The notes beneath the pieces are model-generated. The model was not told where the DNA came from and did no database searches. It worked only from the letters and a program-made list of their open reading frames with translations. The position numbers and the translations under genes were made by a program. Of a DNA stretch of 42,675 nt, positions 1-9,777 are shown one piece after another. How positions within the stretch are numbered: the first letter of the stretch is position 1; each line of letters begins with the position of its first letter. Origin of the DNA: CAZZKF01 sp964654995 (GTDB lineage: Bacteria; Pseudomonadota; Alphaproteobacteria; CAZZKF01); contig CAZZKF010000017.1 in NCBI GenBank assembly GCA_964654995.1, forward strand, positions 1 through 42,675, written 5' to 3'.

Positions 1-63
1 GTGATCCACGGCAGCGCCGGCCCCACCGATCAGGCCACCATCGACGCGCTGCTGGAGGGGTAG
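1..63 (+). CDS. C-terminal end of an unidentified protein (partial)
   Basis: Frame 1 is open from the window edge and stops at TAG 61-63, leaving a 20-residue tail that ends ATIDALLEG. The composition and codon use match the GC-rich neighbours, so this is probably the 3' end of a real gene whose body lies outside the window. Too little is present to assign a family. Its stop codon lies inside a hairpin that also holds the stop of the convergent gene on the other strand. Confidence 0.55.
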   Translation: MIHGSAGPTDQATIDALLEG

Positions 64-81
64 GGCTCTTTTTTGCCCTAC
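60..81. terminator. hairpin between convergent genes, holding both stop codons
   Basis: GTAGGGC (60-66) and GCCCTAC (75-81) form a perfect 7-bp stem around an eight-base loop containing six Ts. The TAG of the plus-strand gene (61-63) and the TAG of the minus-strand gene (78-80 read in reverse) are both in the stem. It may act as a bidirectional terminator, but the T run is in the loop rather than after the stem, so a classical intrinsic terminator is not certain. Confidence 0.45.
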
Positions 82-380
82 GGATCACACAAGGAACACC
101 GCTTGGAAAATACCGGCCGTTTGCTGGTTCCAAGTTTCGCGGCCAGAAACCTCTCCAAATGGGCCGTCGACTGGCTACAGACCTTCACATAGCCGCGTTC
201 CGTAAACCCACCCGGGTTCGATTCCATGTTTCGATGGGATTTCAGCGTCCGACAGCCCGCCCGATGCAAAACGACGTAGTGGAGCTTGTGGCGCCGATGC
301 ATGTTGACGACGTATCCGTCCGGGTTGCATGCCACCCAGTGGAAAAACCGCTCGTCATCATCGTCAAAATAATCGACCAC
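78..380 (-). CDS. conserved hypothetical protein (100 aa)
   Basis: This is a 100-residue minus-strand ORF with an acidic start (VDYFDDDDERFFHW) and a central block, NPDGYVVNMHRRHKLHYVVL, followed by GGFTERGYVKVC. I recall similar short proteins that share the NPDG(Y/F)VxN and FTERGY(I/V)K patterns and occur beside restriction or defence genes; no function is established. It lies 34 bp downstream of the nuclease-like gene on the same strand and is probably co-transcribed. Base composition is clearly lower in GC than the rest of the window, suggesting joint acquisition of the pair. Confidence 0.7.
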   Translation of the reverse strand: MVDYFDDDDERFFHWVACNPDGYVVNMHRRHKLHYVVLHRAGCRTLKSHRNMESNPGGFTERGYVKVCSQSTAHLERFLAAKLGTSKRPVFSKRCSLCDP

Positions 381-414
381 GAAAAAAATCTCTATGGAAC
401 CGCGTTAAAACGCG

Positions 415-1206
415 TCAACCGCTTGGGTCAACCGGCTTGAGGGAGAAGGAAATTTCGTACTCGAACAACGAAATGCCCGGGACGCGAGAGGTTGCCAATT
501 TCAGGTCCCCGGAAATCTCGCTGGCAACGATTATGCCGCGCACATCCTTCCCGTTTGCCAAGTTTCTTTCCACCCAGCCCATGTAACGAAGAATTTGCCC
601 CACGACTCTATCGTAGCCCTTCGACACCTTGAGCTCGATCACGACGTATCCGTCATTAGCATCGAGAGCCAGAATATCGATAAACCGCCCGCCTGCCGGA
701 AACTCGATGCCCGACAATCCCTCATCTTCGTAGAGGCGCAGGCCGGGCTCAATAACGCTCAGGTTCCTTGCGAGGTAATTGCTCAGATCGCGCTCGTAGG
801 AAAACTCTTTCGATGGGCCGTCCTCTTCATATTCGGAATCTTCGTCGTACTCTTCATATTCGTCATCGATCCCGTGATCGCTGCCAGGTCTCGGCGCAGC
901 TCTAAAGTCGTCCCTGTAAATCGGCGCCGGATCGTTTTCGCTGTCCCACAGCCTGAAGGTCCTGCTGTCGATCTTGTAAAATAAATCATGTCCGGAGCCG
1001 GGCTTGACATTGCTGTGATGTTTTCGAGCTCGCGAATTCACCGCCATCGCGTCGACGTGGGCTGTTACGGTGCCCCGTTTGATCTTCGGATAGTTCCTGG
1101 CAAACCACCTGACAACATCGGCCCTCGTAAAGGTTTGAACCTCCTTAAGCTGCTCTTTTGCGAATTCCCGCATAAGAGATCTTACGGGTTTGTCATAAAT
1201 CGCCAT
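415..1206 (-). CDS. NucS/DUF91-type PD-(D/E)XK nuclease-domain protein
   Basis: The product has 263 residues. The N-terminal part (about 7-95) looks like a winged-helix or DNA-binding module. A very acidic linker follows (about 114-130, rich in E, D and Y). The C-terminal half (about 135-250) resembles the endonuclease NucS/DUF91 domain: GRFIDILALD supplies the Asp (D177) and YVVIELKV the E-x-K pair (E191, K193) of a PD-(D/E)XK site. ATG 1206 is chosen because GGGGAA lies six bases upstream; the frame continues to an ATG at 1296 without a comparable site. Archaeal and actinobacterial NucS act in mismatch repair, but standalone proteobacterial proteins of this sort are usually uncharacterised and often sit in variable, defence-like loci. 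The exact role is unknown. Confidence 0.72.
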   Translation of the reverse strand: MAIYDKPVRSLMREFAKEQLKEVQTFTRADVVRWFARNYPKIKRGTVTAHVDAMAVNSRARKHHSNVKPGSGHDLFYKIDSRTFRLWDSENDPAPIYRDDFRAAPRPGSDHGIDDEYEEYDEDSEYEEDGPSKEFSYERDLSNYLARNLSVIEPGLRLYEDEGLSGIEFPAGGRFIDILALDANDGYVVIELKVSKGYDRVVGQILRYMGWVERNLANGKDVRGIIVASEISGDLKLATSRVPGISLFEYEISFSLKPVDPSG

Positions 1207-1578
1207 TTTCGGTTCCCCATTGCGTACTGGCGACCAATACCTCAGTGGAAATGCGCGAAACAGATTCAAACAGTCCAAAGGTCGGTCGCTCATCACGCCG
1301 GGTCAATAGTAACACTACTTTCGAGAGAGCAAGAAACCGACACGGTCCGAAGCATCGCTTGTTTCGGTTCCGGGTCAGCTCCGAACCGGCGGAAAACGGT
1401 CGATCAACAGACAACCGGCGAGACGCCAAGCAGCCAGCCCGTTTCGTTGCGGTCAATTCCCTCACACCCTCTTCGGCAACGCACCCCCCCGAAATCCGTT
1501 GGCAGGATCGGGCTTTGTTGTTACCTTCAGGGCCGTTTTTCGCCGGCTGGGGAGGTGCGGCAACATGGCAACGGTGAC
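1207..1578. other. intergenic region between divergent genes
   Basis: This 372-bp stretch separates the low-GC nuclease pair from the GC-rich SRPBCC gene and must hold both promoters. I see potential local hairpins, for example CGGTTC near 1367 with GAACCG near 1382, and a strong GGGGAGG ribosome-binding-type sequence at 1549-1555. I see no convincing gene, tRNA or attachment repeat. Confidence 0.5.
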
Positions 1579-1590
1579 ATGGCGACGGTA
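1563..1590 (+). repeat. 14-bp imperfect tandem duplication over a start codon
   Basis: Positions 1563-1576 and 1577-1590 match at 12 of 14 positions, each copy containing ACATGG. The upstream ATG (1565) is nine bases after GGGGAGG but opens only an eight-codon frame ending at TAA 1589-1591. The downstream ATG (1579) starts the SRPBCC gene but is 23 bases from that Shine-Dalgarno sequence. Confidence 0.6.
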
Positions 1591-1998
1591 AGCCGGTCGA
1601 TCACCCTGACGGCCGATCCGGAGGCCGTCTGGGCGCTGATCGGCGACTTCGGCAATCTGCCCGGCTGGCATCCGGCGGTGGATGCCAGCGTGCCGGACGA
1701 CGGCGGGCGGGTGCGCCGGCTGACGATTACCGGCGGCGGCGAGATCGCCGAGCGCCTCACCGCCCGCAGCGACGCCGAGAGGTCGTACAGCTACACGATC
1801 GAGGCCGGCCCGTTCCCGGTCGCCGACTATGTCTCGACCCTGCAGGTGGCGGATGGCGACGCCGCCGGCACCTGCACCGTGGTGTGGAGCGCCCGGTTCG
1901 AGCCGGCGGGCGTGCCCGAACCGGAGGCGATCGAAGCGATCGCCGGCGTTTACCAGGCCGGGCTCGACCAGCTCGCCGAGATGTTCGGAGCCGCCTGA
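1579..1998 (+). CDS. SRPBCC family protein (polyketide cyclase/MxaD-like)
   Basis: This 139-residue protein has the START/SRPBCC pattern: an N-terminal strand (VSRSITLTADPEAVWALI), the GDFGNLPGWHPAV segment, then alternating strands, and a long C-terminal helix (GVYQAGLDQLAEMF). Such helix-grip folds bind hydrophobic ligands; members are called polyketide cyclase/dehydrase or MxaD-like, but the ligand cannot be deduced. The start is fixed by the domain edge, yet the ATG is oddly far from the nearest strong ribosome site because of a 14-bp tandem duplication. It is followed after 58 bp by the symporter pair, with no evident functional link. Confidence 0.82.
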   Translation: MATVSRSITLTADPEAVWALIGDFGNLPGWHPAVDASVPDDGGRVRRLTITGGGEIAERLTARSDAERSYSYTIEAGPFPVADYVSTLQVADGDAAGTCTVVWSARFEPAGVPEPEAIEAIAGVYQAGLDQLAEMFGAA

Positions 1999-2056
1999 CG
2001 TTATCTTCCCCAACGAGTGAGCCTGTTTTGAAACAGAACATGGAGGCATCGGCACC

Positions 2057-2368
2057 ATGGGTCCGGAAACGGTCGGCAGATTTCACGCCCATCCCAAGTT
2101 CCATGAAATGGTCGGCAAACGCCGCAGTTTCATTGCCGCTCTGGTGGCGGTCTCGGCCGGCGCCTATCTGATCTTCCTGCTCACCCTCGCCTTTGCGCCC
2201 GATGTTCTGGCCCGGCCCTTGAGCGACGGCTCGAACCTGACGGTCGGCCTGGCGACCAGTTTCGGCCTGATCCTCTGGGCGCTGGTCGTCACCGGCCTTT
2301 ACGTGCGCCGCGCCAACGGCGAATTCGACCGCCTGAACGCCGATATCCTCGAGGATCTCGACCTGTGA
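2057..2368 (+). CDS. DUF485 inner-membrane protein, partner of ActP
   Basis: The 103-residue protein has two predicted membrane helices (about 24-46 and 62-84) joined by a short periplasmic loop, the usual DUF485/YjcH layout. The N-terminal HPKFHEMVGKRRSF and the C-terminal tail GEFDRLNADIL are typical of the family. GGAGG lies 10 bases before the ATG. Its stop overlaps the GTG start of the symporter gene by four bases, the arrangement usual for yjcH-actP pairs. In known cases the small protein is encoded with the acetate permease and is thought to assist or modulate it; the mechanism is not established. Confidence 0.9.
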   Translation: MGPETVGRFHAHPKFHEMVGKRRSFIAALVAVSAGAYLIFLLTLAFAPDVLARPLSDGSNLTVGLATSFGLILWALVVTGLYVRRANGEFDRLNADILEDLDL

Positions 2369-4047
2369 GCGGCCGCCACGCAACCGAACGGGCGGCCGCC
2401 TGGACGGCGGCGGTGATCCTGGCAGTGCTTGGCATGATCGGTCCGGCAGCGGCCGCCGAGGCCGGCACCTCGGCCCAGCCGCTGGCCATACAGATGTTCG
2501 GCATCTTCGTCGCCGCCACCCTGATCATCACCGTCTGGGCGGCGCGCCAGAGCGGCACCGCCAAGGAGTTCTATGCCGCCGGCGGGCGCATCACCGGCTT
2601 CCAGAACGGCATGGCGATTGCCGGCGACTTCATGTCGGCGGCAACCTTTCTGGGAATCACCGGCCTCGTCTATCTGGCAGGTTTCGATGCCATCATCTAT
2701 CTGCTGAGCCCGATGTTCGGCTTCACCTTCATCCTGCTGGTGATGGCCGAGCCGCTGCACAATCTCGGCAAATACACCTTTGCCGATGTCGCCTCCTACC
2801 GGCTCGGCCAGACCGAGATTCGCAGCCTGGCTGCCTGCGGCACCCTGGCGGTGACGCTCATGTACATGATCGCCCAGATCGTCGGGGCCGGCACGCTCAT
2901 TCAGGTGCTGTTCGGGCTGCCCTACGGCTTTGCCGTCATTCTGGTGGGCGTGCTGATGATGCTCTACGTCACCGTCGGCGGCATGCTGGCCACCACCTGG
3001 GTGCAGATCATCAAGGCGGCGCTGCTGCTGATCGGCGTCAGCATTCTGGCGTTCGCCGTGCTGATCCGCTTCAACTTCGACCTCGGCGGGCTGGTTGACA
3101 GCGCGGTTGCGGTCCATCCCCGCGGCGCCGCCCTGCTGGCGCCTGGCGGGCTGGTTCCCGATCCGCTCTCCGCACTGTCGCTCGGCATCGGCCTGATGTT
3201 CGGATTTTCCGGCCTGCCGCACATCCTGATGCGGCTGTTCACGGTACCCGATTTCCGGGCAGCGCGGCGCTCGGTCCTGGTCGCCACCGGCATCATCGGC
3301 TACGTCTTCGTCCTGATGTTCTTCGTCGTCGGCTTCGGCGGCATCGCCCTGGTGATCGACGATCCCCGCTTCGTCGATGCCGCCGGGCGGCTGATCGGCG
3401 GCAACAACATGGTTGCCGTGCACCTCTCCAAGGTGGTCGGCGGCGATCTGCTGCTCGGCTTCATCTCGGCCGTCGCCTTTGCCACCATCCTCGCCGTGGT
3501 CGCCGGCCTGACGCTGGCCGGGGCGTCGACCGTCTCTCACGATTTGTATGCCAGCCTGTTCCGGCGCGGCCGCGTCTCCGAGCGCGACGAGGTGCTGATC
3601 TCGCGCATCGCCACCGTCGCCATCGGCGTCATCGCCATCGGTCTCGGCATCCTGTTCGAGGGCCAGAACGTCGTCTATCTCGCCGGGCTGTCTCTGGCGA
3701 TTGCGGCCAGCGTCAACTTCCCGGTGCTGATTCTGTCCATGTACTGGTCGCGCCTGACCACCCGGGGCGCATTGATCGGCGGCTTTATGGGGCTGGGCGC
3801 GGCGATCGTTCTGGTGGTTCTGGGCCCCACCGTCTGGGTGGATATCCTGGGCAACGCACAGGCGATCTTCCCCTACAAGCATCCCGGGCTGTTTTCCATG
3901 ACCATCGGCTTTCTCGGCGTCTGGCTGTTCTCGGTCACCGACAGGAGCGAGCGCGCCGGCCGCGAGCAGGCGGCCTTCGCCGCCCAGTACGTGCGCGCCC
4001 AGACCGGCCACGTCGGCGCTGAACCGGCGCCGGAGACCAGCCCCTGA
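2365..4047 (+). CDS. actP: cation/acetate symporter, sodium:solute symporter family
   Basis: The 560-residue protein has about 13 hydrophobic segments and an N-terminal signal-like helix, as in ActP. Landmarks include GTAKEFYAAGGRITGFQNGM, the GDFMSAATFLGITGLVY block, YVTVGGMLATTWVQIIKA and GLMFGFSGLPHILMRLFTVP, all characteristic of the SSS acetate/glycolate subfamily. The expected role is Na+-coupled uptake of acetate or other short carboxylates through the inner membrane. The start is GTG 2365, in a GTGA overlap with the DUF485 gene, so translation is probably coupled. Substrate within the ActP group (acetate, glycolate, pyruvate or other) is not resolved by sequence. Confidence 0.9.
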   Translation: MSGRHATERAAAWTAAVILAVLGMIGPAAAAEAGTSAQPLAIQMFGIFVAATLIITVWAARQSGTAKEFYAAGGRITGFQNGMAIAGDFMSAATFLGITGLVYLAGFDAIIYLLSPMFGFTFILLVMAEPLHNLGKYTFADVASYRLGQTEIRSLAACGTLAVTLMYMIAQIVGAGTLIQVLFGLPYGFAVILVGVLMMLYVTVGGMLATTWVQIIKAALLLIGVSILAFAVLIRFNFDLGGLVDSAVAVHPRGAALLAPGGLVPDPLSALSLGIGLMFGFSGLPHILMRLFTVPDFRAARRSVLVATGIIGYVFVLMFFVVGFGGIALVIDDPRFVDAAGRLIGGNNMVAVHLSKVVGGDLLLGFISAVAFATILAVVAGLTLAGASTVSHDLYASLFRRGRVSERDEVLISRIATVAIGVIAIGLGILFEGQNVVYLAGLSLAIAASVNFPVLILSMYWSRLTTRGALIGGFMGLGAAIVLVVLGPTVWVDILGNAQAIFPYKHPGLFSMTIGFLGVWLFSVTDRSERAGREQAAFAAQYVRAQTGHVGAEPAPETSP

Positions 4048-4213
4048 GCCCGCCCGCCGATGGCCCAGGCAAGGGCGATCGGGCTGCGATTTAAGGGAAT
4101 CTTAGGGACAGCGGGCCTACAATTCCTGCTCCGCCGTGGATAAAAGAGCGGCTGCGCGAGATGCAGCAAACGCCGGTCCCGGTGACGGAGGGGAAACTTC
4201 GGGTCTACGCCGC

Positions 4214-4906
4214 ATGCGCATCGACGCGCCCAAAGGGCGGCTTCCGGTGTCGGAGACTCTGCGCCGCGAGCTCGTCGAAATCGCCAGGGGACGGCTTGAA
4301 AAGGCGGGCCGGCCATGCCCCGAATGCGCCGTGGCCTGTCCGTGCTCCGGCTCGAGCAGTTGCGCCTGTGCCTGCTCGCCGAGCTGCCGCGAGGCCCGGC
4401 GCCAGCTCTCCTCGGAGCCCGAGAAATTCCCCATCGAGGCCGGCATCCGCCCGCTCGTCTATGCGCTCAACACGATCACCGGCTGCCAGACGATCTGGTC
4501 CTGCGAAGGCCATGAAGGACCCGATGGCCGGCTCTACCGGTTGCCGGCGGTGTGGTTTTATCCGGGCGGCGATGGCGACGGGCGGCCGCAGCTTCTGCCG
4601 CTGTTGCTGAGCGACCATCTGGCCGGTCTCGAAAGAGCCGGCCAGTTGTCGTGCCGGTGGCAGATTCGCATCGGCTGCTGGAGCCAGCTGCCGGTGATCG
4701 CCTACGGACTGGAACCCCACGGCCATCCCGACAGCCCGGTCTCGCTGAAGCGATTGCACAACGATATCGAGGTCATCGCCGACGGGCTCGGGCGCGGCCT
4801 GCGCCAGGCGGCCGAACGCTGGATCCGGCTGGTCGATGAAGACCGGCGCCGGAGCCGGTTGCAAAGGCCGCAGCCAGCCAAAATCAGCCGAGCAGCACGC
4901 CTTTGA
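4214..4906 (+). CDS. cysteine-rich protein of unknown function
   Basis: This 230-residue protein begins MRIDAPKGRLPVSETLRR. It has an unusual Cys cluster (CPECAVACPC through CACACSPSC, about residues 35-58), then a segment that looks globular and conserved: KFPIEAGIRPLVYALN followed by CQTIWSCEGHEGP. The Cys spacing suggests metal binding but fits no motif I know. The frame is open back to a GTG at 4136; ATG 4214 is preferred because it is the first ATG, although GGAGGGG is 25 bases upstream and there is no well-placed ribosome site. The 3' end overlaps the convergent pentapeptide-repeat gene by 23 bp, so the last residues may be poorly constrained. I do not recognise a function. Confidence 0.6.
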   Translation: MRIDAPKGRLPVSETLRRELVEIARGRLEKAGRPCPECAVACPCSGSSSCACACSPSCREARRQLSSEPEKFPIEAGIRPLVYALNTITGCQTIWSCEGHEGPDGRLYRLPAVWFYPGGDGDGRPQLLPLLLSDHLAGLERAGQLSCRWQIRIGCWSQLPVIAYGLEPHGHPDSPVSLKRLHNDIEVIADGLGRGLRQAAERWIRLVDEDRRRSRLQRPQPAKISRAARL

Positions 4907-6050
4907 AGCTGGTGTTTTCGGTCACCACTTTGTTGGAATCGAACCCGCGCAGCTTGGCGCCGTTGAGCTTGGCGCGGCTGAGGTTGGTGAGCTGCCCGGT
5001 GGCCGGCAGCAGCCCGAACCGGGCATCGCGCAGGTTGGCCCGGGTGAGGTTGGCGCGCGACAGATCGGCGCCGCGCAGGTCGGCGCCCGAAAGATCGGCA
5101 TCGGTGAGATCGGCGCACGACAGATCGGTGCCGATCAGCAGCGTGCCGGCAAGATTGGCGCGCACCAGAATGGCGTTGTTCAACAGACCGGCGGCGAGAT
5201 TGAGGCCGTGGAGATCGGCGCCGGTGAGGTCGAAGTGCGACAGATCGAGCTGGTGTGCCGATTTGGCGTCGCTGTCCAGCCACTCCTGGTGATCGCGCAG
5301 GATCTCGTCGAGCGTGCGGTGGTGGTCGTCGCGCTTGCGGGCACGGATGGCGCCGGTCATGTTGGTTTCGCTGAGGTCGGTATCCGACAGGGCGGCGCCG
5401 CGAAAATCGGTGCCGCTGACCGAGGCCATGCGCAGATTGGCCCCCGACAGATCGGCACCGGCAAAGCAGGCGCCATCGAGATTGGCGCCTTCGAGATTGA
5501 CGCCCTGCAGATCGGCGCCGGTGAAATCGGTGTCCTTGAGATTGGCGGCCCGCAGAATCGCGCCTTCGAGCACCGCGTCGCGGAAGCTGCTCACCCCGTC
5601 ATCGGCCGGCATGGTGAGGCCTTCCTTCTTGTGGCTGTCGCCGAAATTGACGAAGGTGCCCTTGCGGAAATCGGCATCGGTGAAATCGGTATTCACCAGC
5701 ACCGCATTGTGGAAGCGGACGCCGCGCAGGTCGGCGCGCGACAGGTCGCAGCCGGTCAGATCGGCCCAGTCGAAGCGGGCCCCGAACAGGTCGGCATAGC
5801 GAAGGGCGGCGTGGTTCAGCTTGCTGCGCTTGAACTGGCAGGCGGTGAACGCGGCCTCGCTGAAATCCATCTCCGAGAGATCGAGCTCGGACAGATCGCA
5901 GGTCTTGAGGACGGCGCGATGCCCCTTGGGATGGCGATTGAGGAACCGCAGGTGACGCCGCGCAACGATGTCGAGCACCTGCTGGGTCAGGCGCACGCCC
6001 GGCGGGATGTCGGTCAACACCGGTTTCGTTTTTTTCGCGGGTTCATTCAT
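4884..6050 (-). CDS. pentapeptide repeat-containing protein
   Basis: The 388-residue protein consists, after about 45 residues, of tandem five-residue A(D/N)LXX-type repeats (for example LSEMDFSEAAF, GADLQGVNLEGANLDGA, LTDADLSGADLRGADLS). These fold as a right-handed quadrilateral beta-helix. Two interruptions are visible: around VNFGDSHKKEGLTMPADDG (residues about 133-151) and around KRDDHHRTLDEILRDHQEW (about 238-256). No signal peptide or membrane helix is evident, so it is probably cytosolic. Some relatives mimic DNA and protect gyrase (Qnr/MfpA), but most have no known role and nothing here supports that function. It is a single gene converging on the Cys-rich gene. Confidence 0.9.
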   Translation of the reverse strand: MNEPAKKTKPVLTDIPPGVRLTQQVLDIVARRHLRFLNRHPKGHRAVLKTCDLSELDLSEMDFSEAAFTACQFKRSKLNHAALRYADLFGARFDWADLTGCDLSRADLRGVRFHNAVLVNTDFTDADFRKGTFVNFGDSHKKEGLTMPADDGVSSFRDAVLEGAILRAANLKDTDFTGADLQGVNLEGANLDGACFAGADLSGANLRMASVSGTDFRGAALSDTDLSETNMTGAIRARKRDDHHRTLDEILRDHQEWLDSDAKSAHQLDLSHFDLTGADLHGLNLAAGLLNNAILVRANLAGTLLIGTDLSCADLTDADLSGADLRGADLSRANLTRANLRDARFGLLPATGQLTNLSRAKLNGAKLRGFDSNKVVTENTSFKGVLLG

Positions 6051-6305
6051 GGCAACCGGTCCGCCTTCGCCAATTCCCGGCCGGGCACCCGAACGGCCGC
6101 AAGCCTGCTTTCAGCCGACGCTGCACCGGCAACCGCCTGACCAAACGCACGGTTCGCAACGCTTGTCTCCCGGGAGATCCTGCACCGAATTTATGAAAAT
6201 TATCTTTACCCGATACCAGAGAAAAAAGCAAGACAAATACAAGTCTAAAACACCGCATACGAAGTATATTTTACTACAATTTTAATCAAATCCAAATATA
6301 CAAGG

Positions 6306-6320
6306 TATCTAATATAGATA
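6306..6320. repeat. inverted repeat TATCTA-N3-TAGATA
   Basis: TATCTA (6306-6311) and TAGATA (6315-6320) are perfect inverted arms separated by ATA. It sits at the right edge of the AT-rich block between divergent genes and could be a regulator site or simply reflect AT-rich composition. Confidence 0.35.
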
Positions 6321-6546
6321 ATTCCGTGGCCCGCTATAATCCAGCCACCCGAAAGATCGTCCATATTCCCGACCGCGACAGTCCGCACCGTGGTTGCCGC
6401 TGTACTTTTTCTCCGCAATCCGGATTTTCACCAGAGGCCATCGCACATGCCGCAAGGCGGAACAATCACAGGGCGCGGTCGAAGGGAGCGGAGGCACCCG
6501 CCGGGCTTCGTGCGCGCCCGGCTCCGCCGCCAGCGAAAATTGACCC

Positions 6547-6578
6547 TTGCCGAAAATTATTTTAAGCTTAAAATAATT
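6547..6578 (+). promoter_or_regulatory. candidate promoter with perfect 24-bp palindromic operator
   Basis: The half site AATTATTTTAAG (6555-6566) is followed directly by its exact reverse complement (6567-6578), a perfect 24-bp palindrome and AT-rich in a GC-rich genome. TTGCCG (6547-6552) and TAAAAT (6569-6574), 16 bases apart, make a plausible sigma-70 promoter, so the palindrome covers the spacer and -10 box. MarR regulators of aromatic-acid operons bind such AT-rich palindromes and are often released by the aryl-CoA intermediate. The operon encodes a MarR protein at 9777-10280, the obvious candidate to bind here. Confidence 0.7.
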
Positions 6579-6687
6579 GTCATGTGCCGAACCGGAAACC
6601 CGGCCTGTGTCGGGTTCGGGTCAGGCGGCGGGTGCGGCCGGCGCGGCGGCAGGTCGAAGACGGATTCAGAAACAAGAGGGAAGTTTG

Positions 6688-8982
<2,295 letters not shown>

Positions 8983-9009
8983 TGGCGCAGACACCCGCAA
9001 GAGGCCGAA

Positions 9010-9777
9010 ATGGACCCTGATCTGACAGGCCGCCATGTGGTGGTCACCGGCGGTGGCTCGGGCATCGGTGCGGCCATCGCCGCCCGCCTGGCCGAATCGG
9101 GCGCGGCGGTGACGCTGATCGCGCGCTGCGCCGGCCGGCTGGAGCAGATGGCATCGCGCCTGGCCAAGGCCCAGGCGATTGCCGCCGATGTCGCGGATGC
9201 GCAGGCCATCACCGGCGCCTTTGCCCAGGCCCGCACCACCTTCGGGCCCGTCACCATCCTGGTGAACAACGCCGGCGTGGCGCCTTCCGCCCCGTTTTTG
9301 CGGACCACGCCCGAGATATGGGCGAGCGCGCTTGGCGTCAATCTCACCGGCGCTTTCCACTGCGCCCAGGCGGCGCTTCCCGACATGCTGGAATCGGGAT
9401 GGGGGCGGGTGATCAATATCGCCAGCACCGCCGGCTTGAAGGGCTATGCCTATGTCTCGGCCTATTGCGCCGCCAAGCACGGGCTGATCGGGCTGACCCG
9501 GTCGCTGGCGCTGGAAGTGGCGCGCAAGGGGGTGACGGTGAACGCGGTGTGCCCGGGCTATACCGAGACCGACATCGTTCACGAGGCGATCGACAACATC
9601 GTGCAGAAAACCGGCCGCAGCGCCGATGAAGCCCGCGCCGAGCTCACCAGAAACAACCCCCAGGGTCGGCTGATCGCGCCCGACGAGGTGGCGGCGACGG
9701 TCTCCTGGCTGTGCTCGGGTGAGGCCCGCTCGATCACCGGCCAGGCGATTGCGGTGGCCGGCGGCGAGGTGATGTGA
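9010..9777 (+). CDS. SDR family 3-hydroxyacyl-CoA dehydrogenase-type oxidoreductase
   Basis: The 255-residue classical short-chain dehydrogenase shows TGGGSGIG (cofactor site, residues about 14-21), NNAG (about 90-93), a catalytic Ser in INIASTAG and the YxxxK pair in SAYCAAKHGL, with CPGYTETD after it. In this operon it probably oxidises the 3-hydroxyacyl-CoA formed after hydration of the dearomatised ring product, using NAD(P)+. It starts 27 bp after the monooxygenase and its stop shares one base with the ATG of marR (TGATG). Exact substrate is inferred from context only. Confidence 0.88.
   Translation: MDPDLTGRHVVVTGGGSGIGAAIAARLAESGAAVTLIARCAGRLEQMASRLAKAQAIAADVADAQAITGAFAQARTTFGPVTILVNNAGVAPSAPFLRTTPEIWASALGVNLTGAFHCAQAALPDMLESGWGRVINIASTAGLKGYAYVSAYCAAKHGLIGLTRSLALEVARKGVTVNAVCPGYTETDIVHEAIDNIVQKTGRSADEARAELTRNNPQGRLIAPDEVAATVSWLCSGEARSITGQAIAVAGGEVM

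Larger units (their letters stand above)
6051..6687. other. long intergenic region with AT-rich block and operon promoter
   Basis: About 640 bp separate the divergent pentapeptide and monooxygenase genes. Positions about 6190-6325 are strikingly AT-rich for this genome and contain a 15-bp inverted repeat at 6306-6320. The stretch 6330-6540 returns to high GC without a convincing gene. The operon promoter and a palindromic operator lie at 6547-6578. The remaining ~105 bp form a leader that can fold (CCGAACC near 6587 with GGGTTCGG near 6612) and ends in the ribosome site AGAGGGAAG. Confidence 0.6.

Noticed and set aside
2299..4011. 570-residue minus-strand ORF opposite actP
   Set aside because: It is the antisense of the symporter, rich in D, G, Q and A from GC-skewed codons, with no motif or ribosome site.
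4048..4213. Possible structured RNA or riboswitch before the Cys-rich gene
   Set aside because: Some GC-rich self-complementarity exists, but no known riboswitch, SRP RNA or 6S core was recognised.
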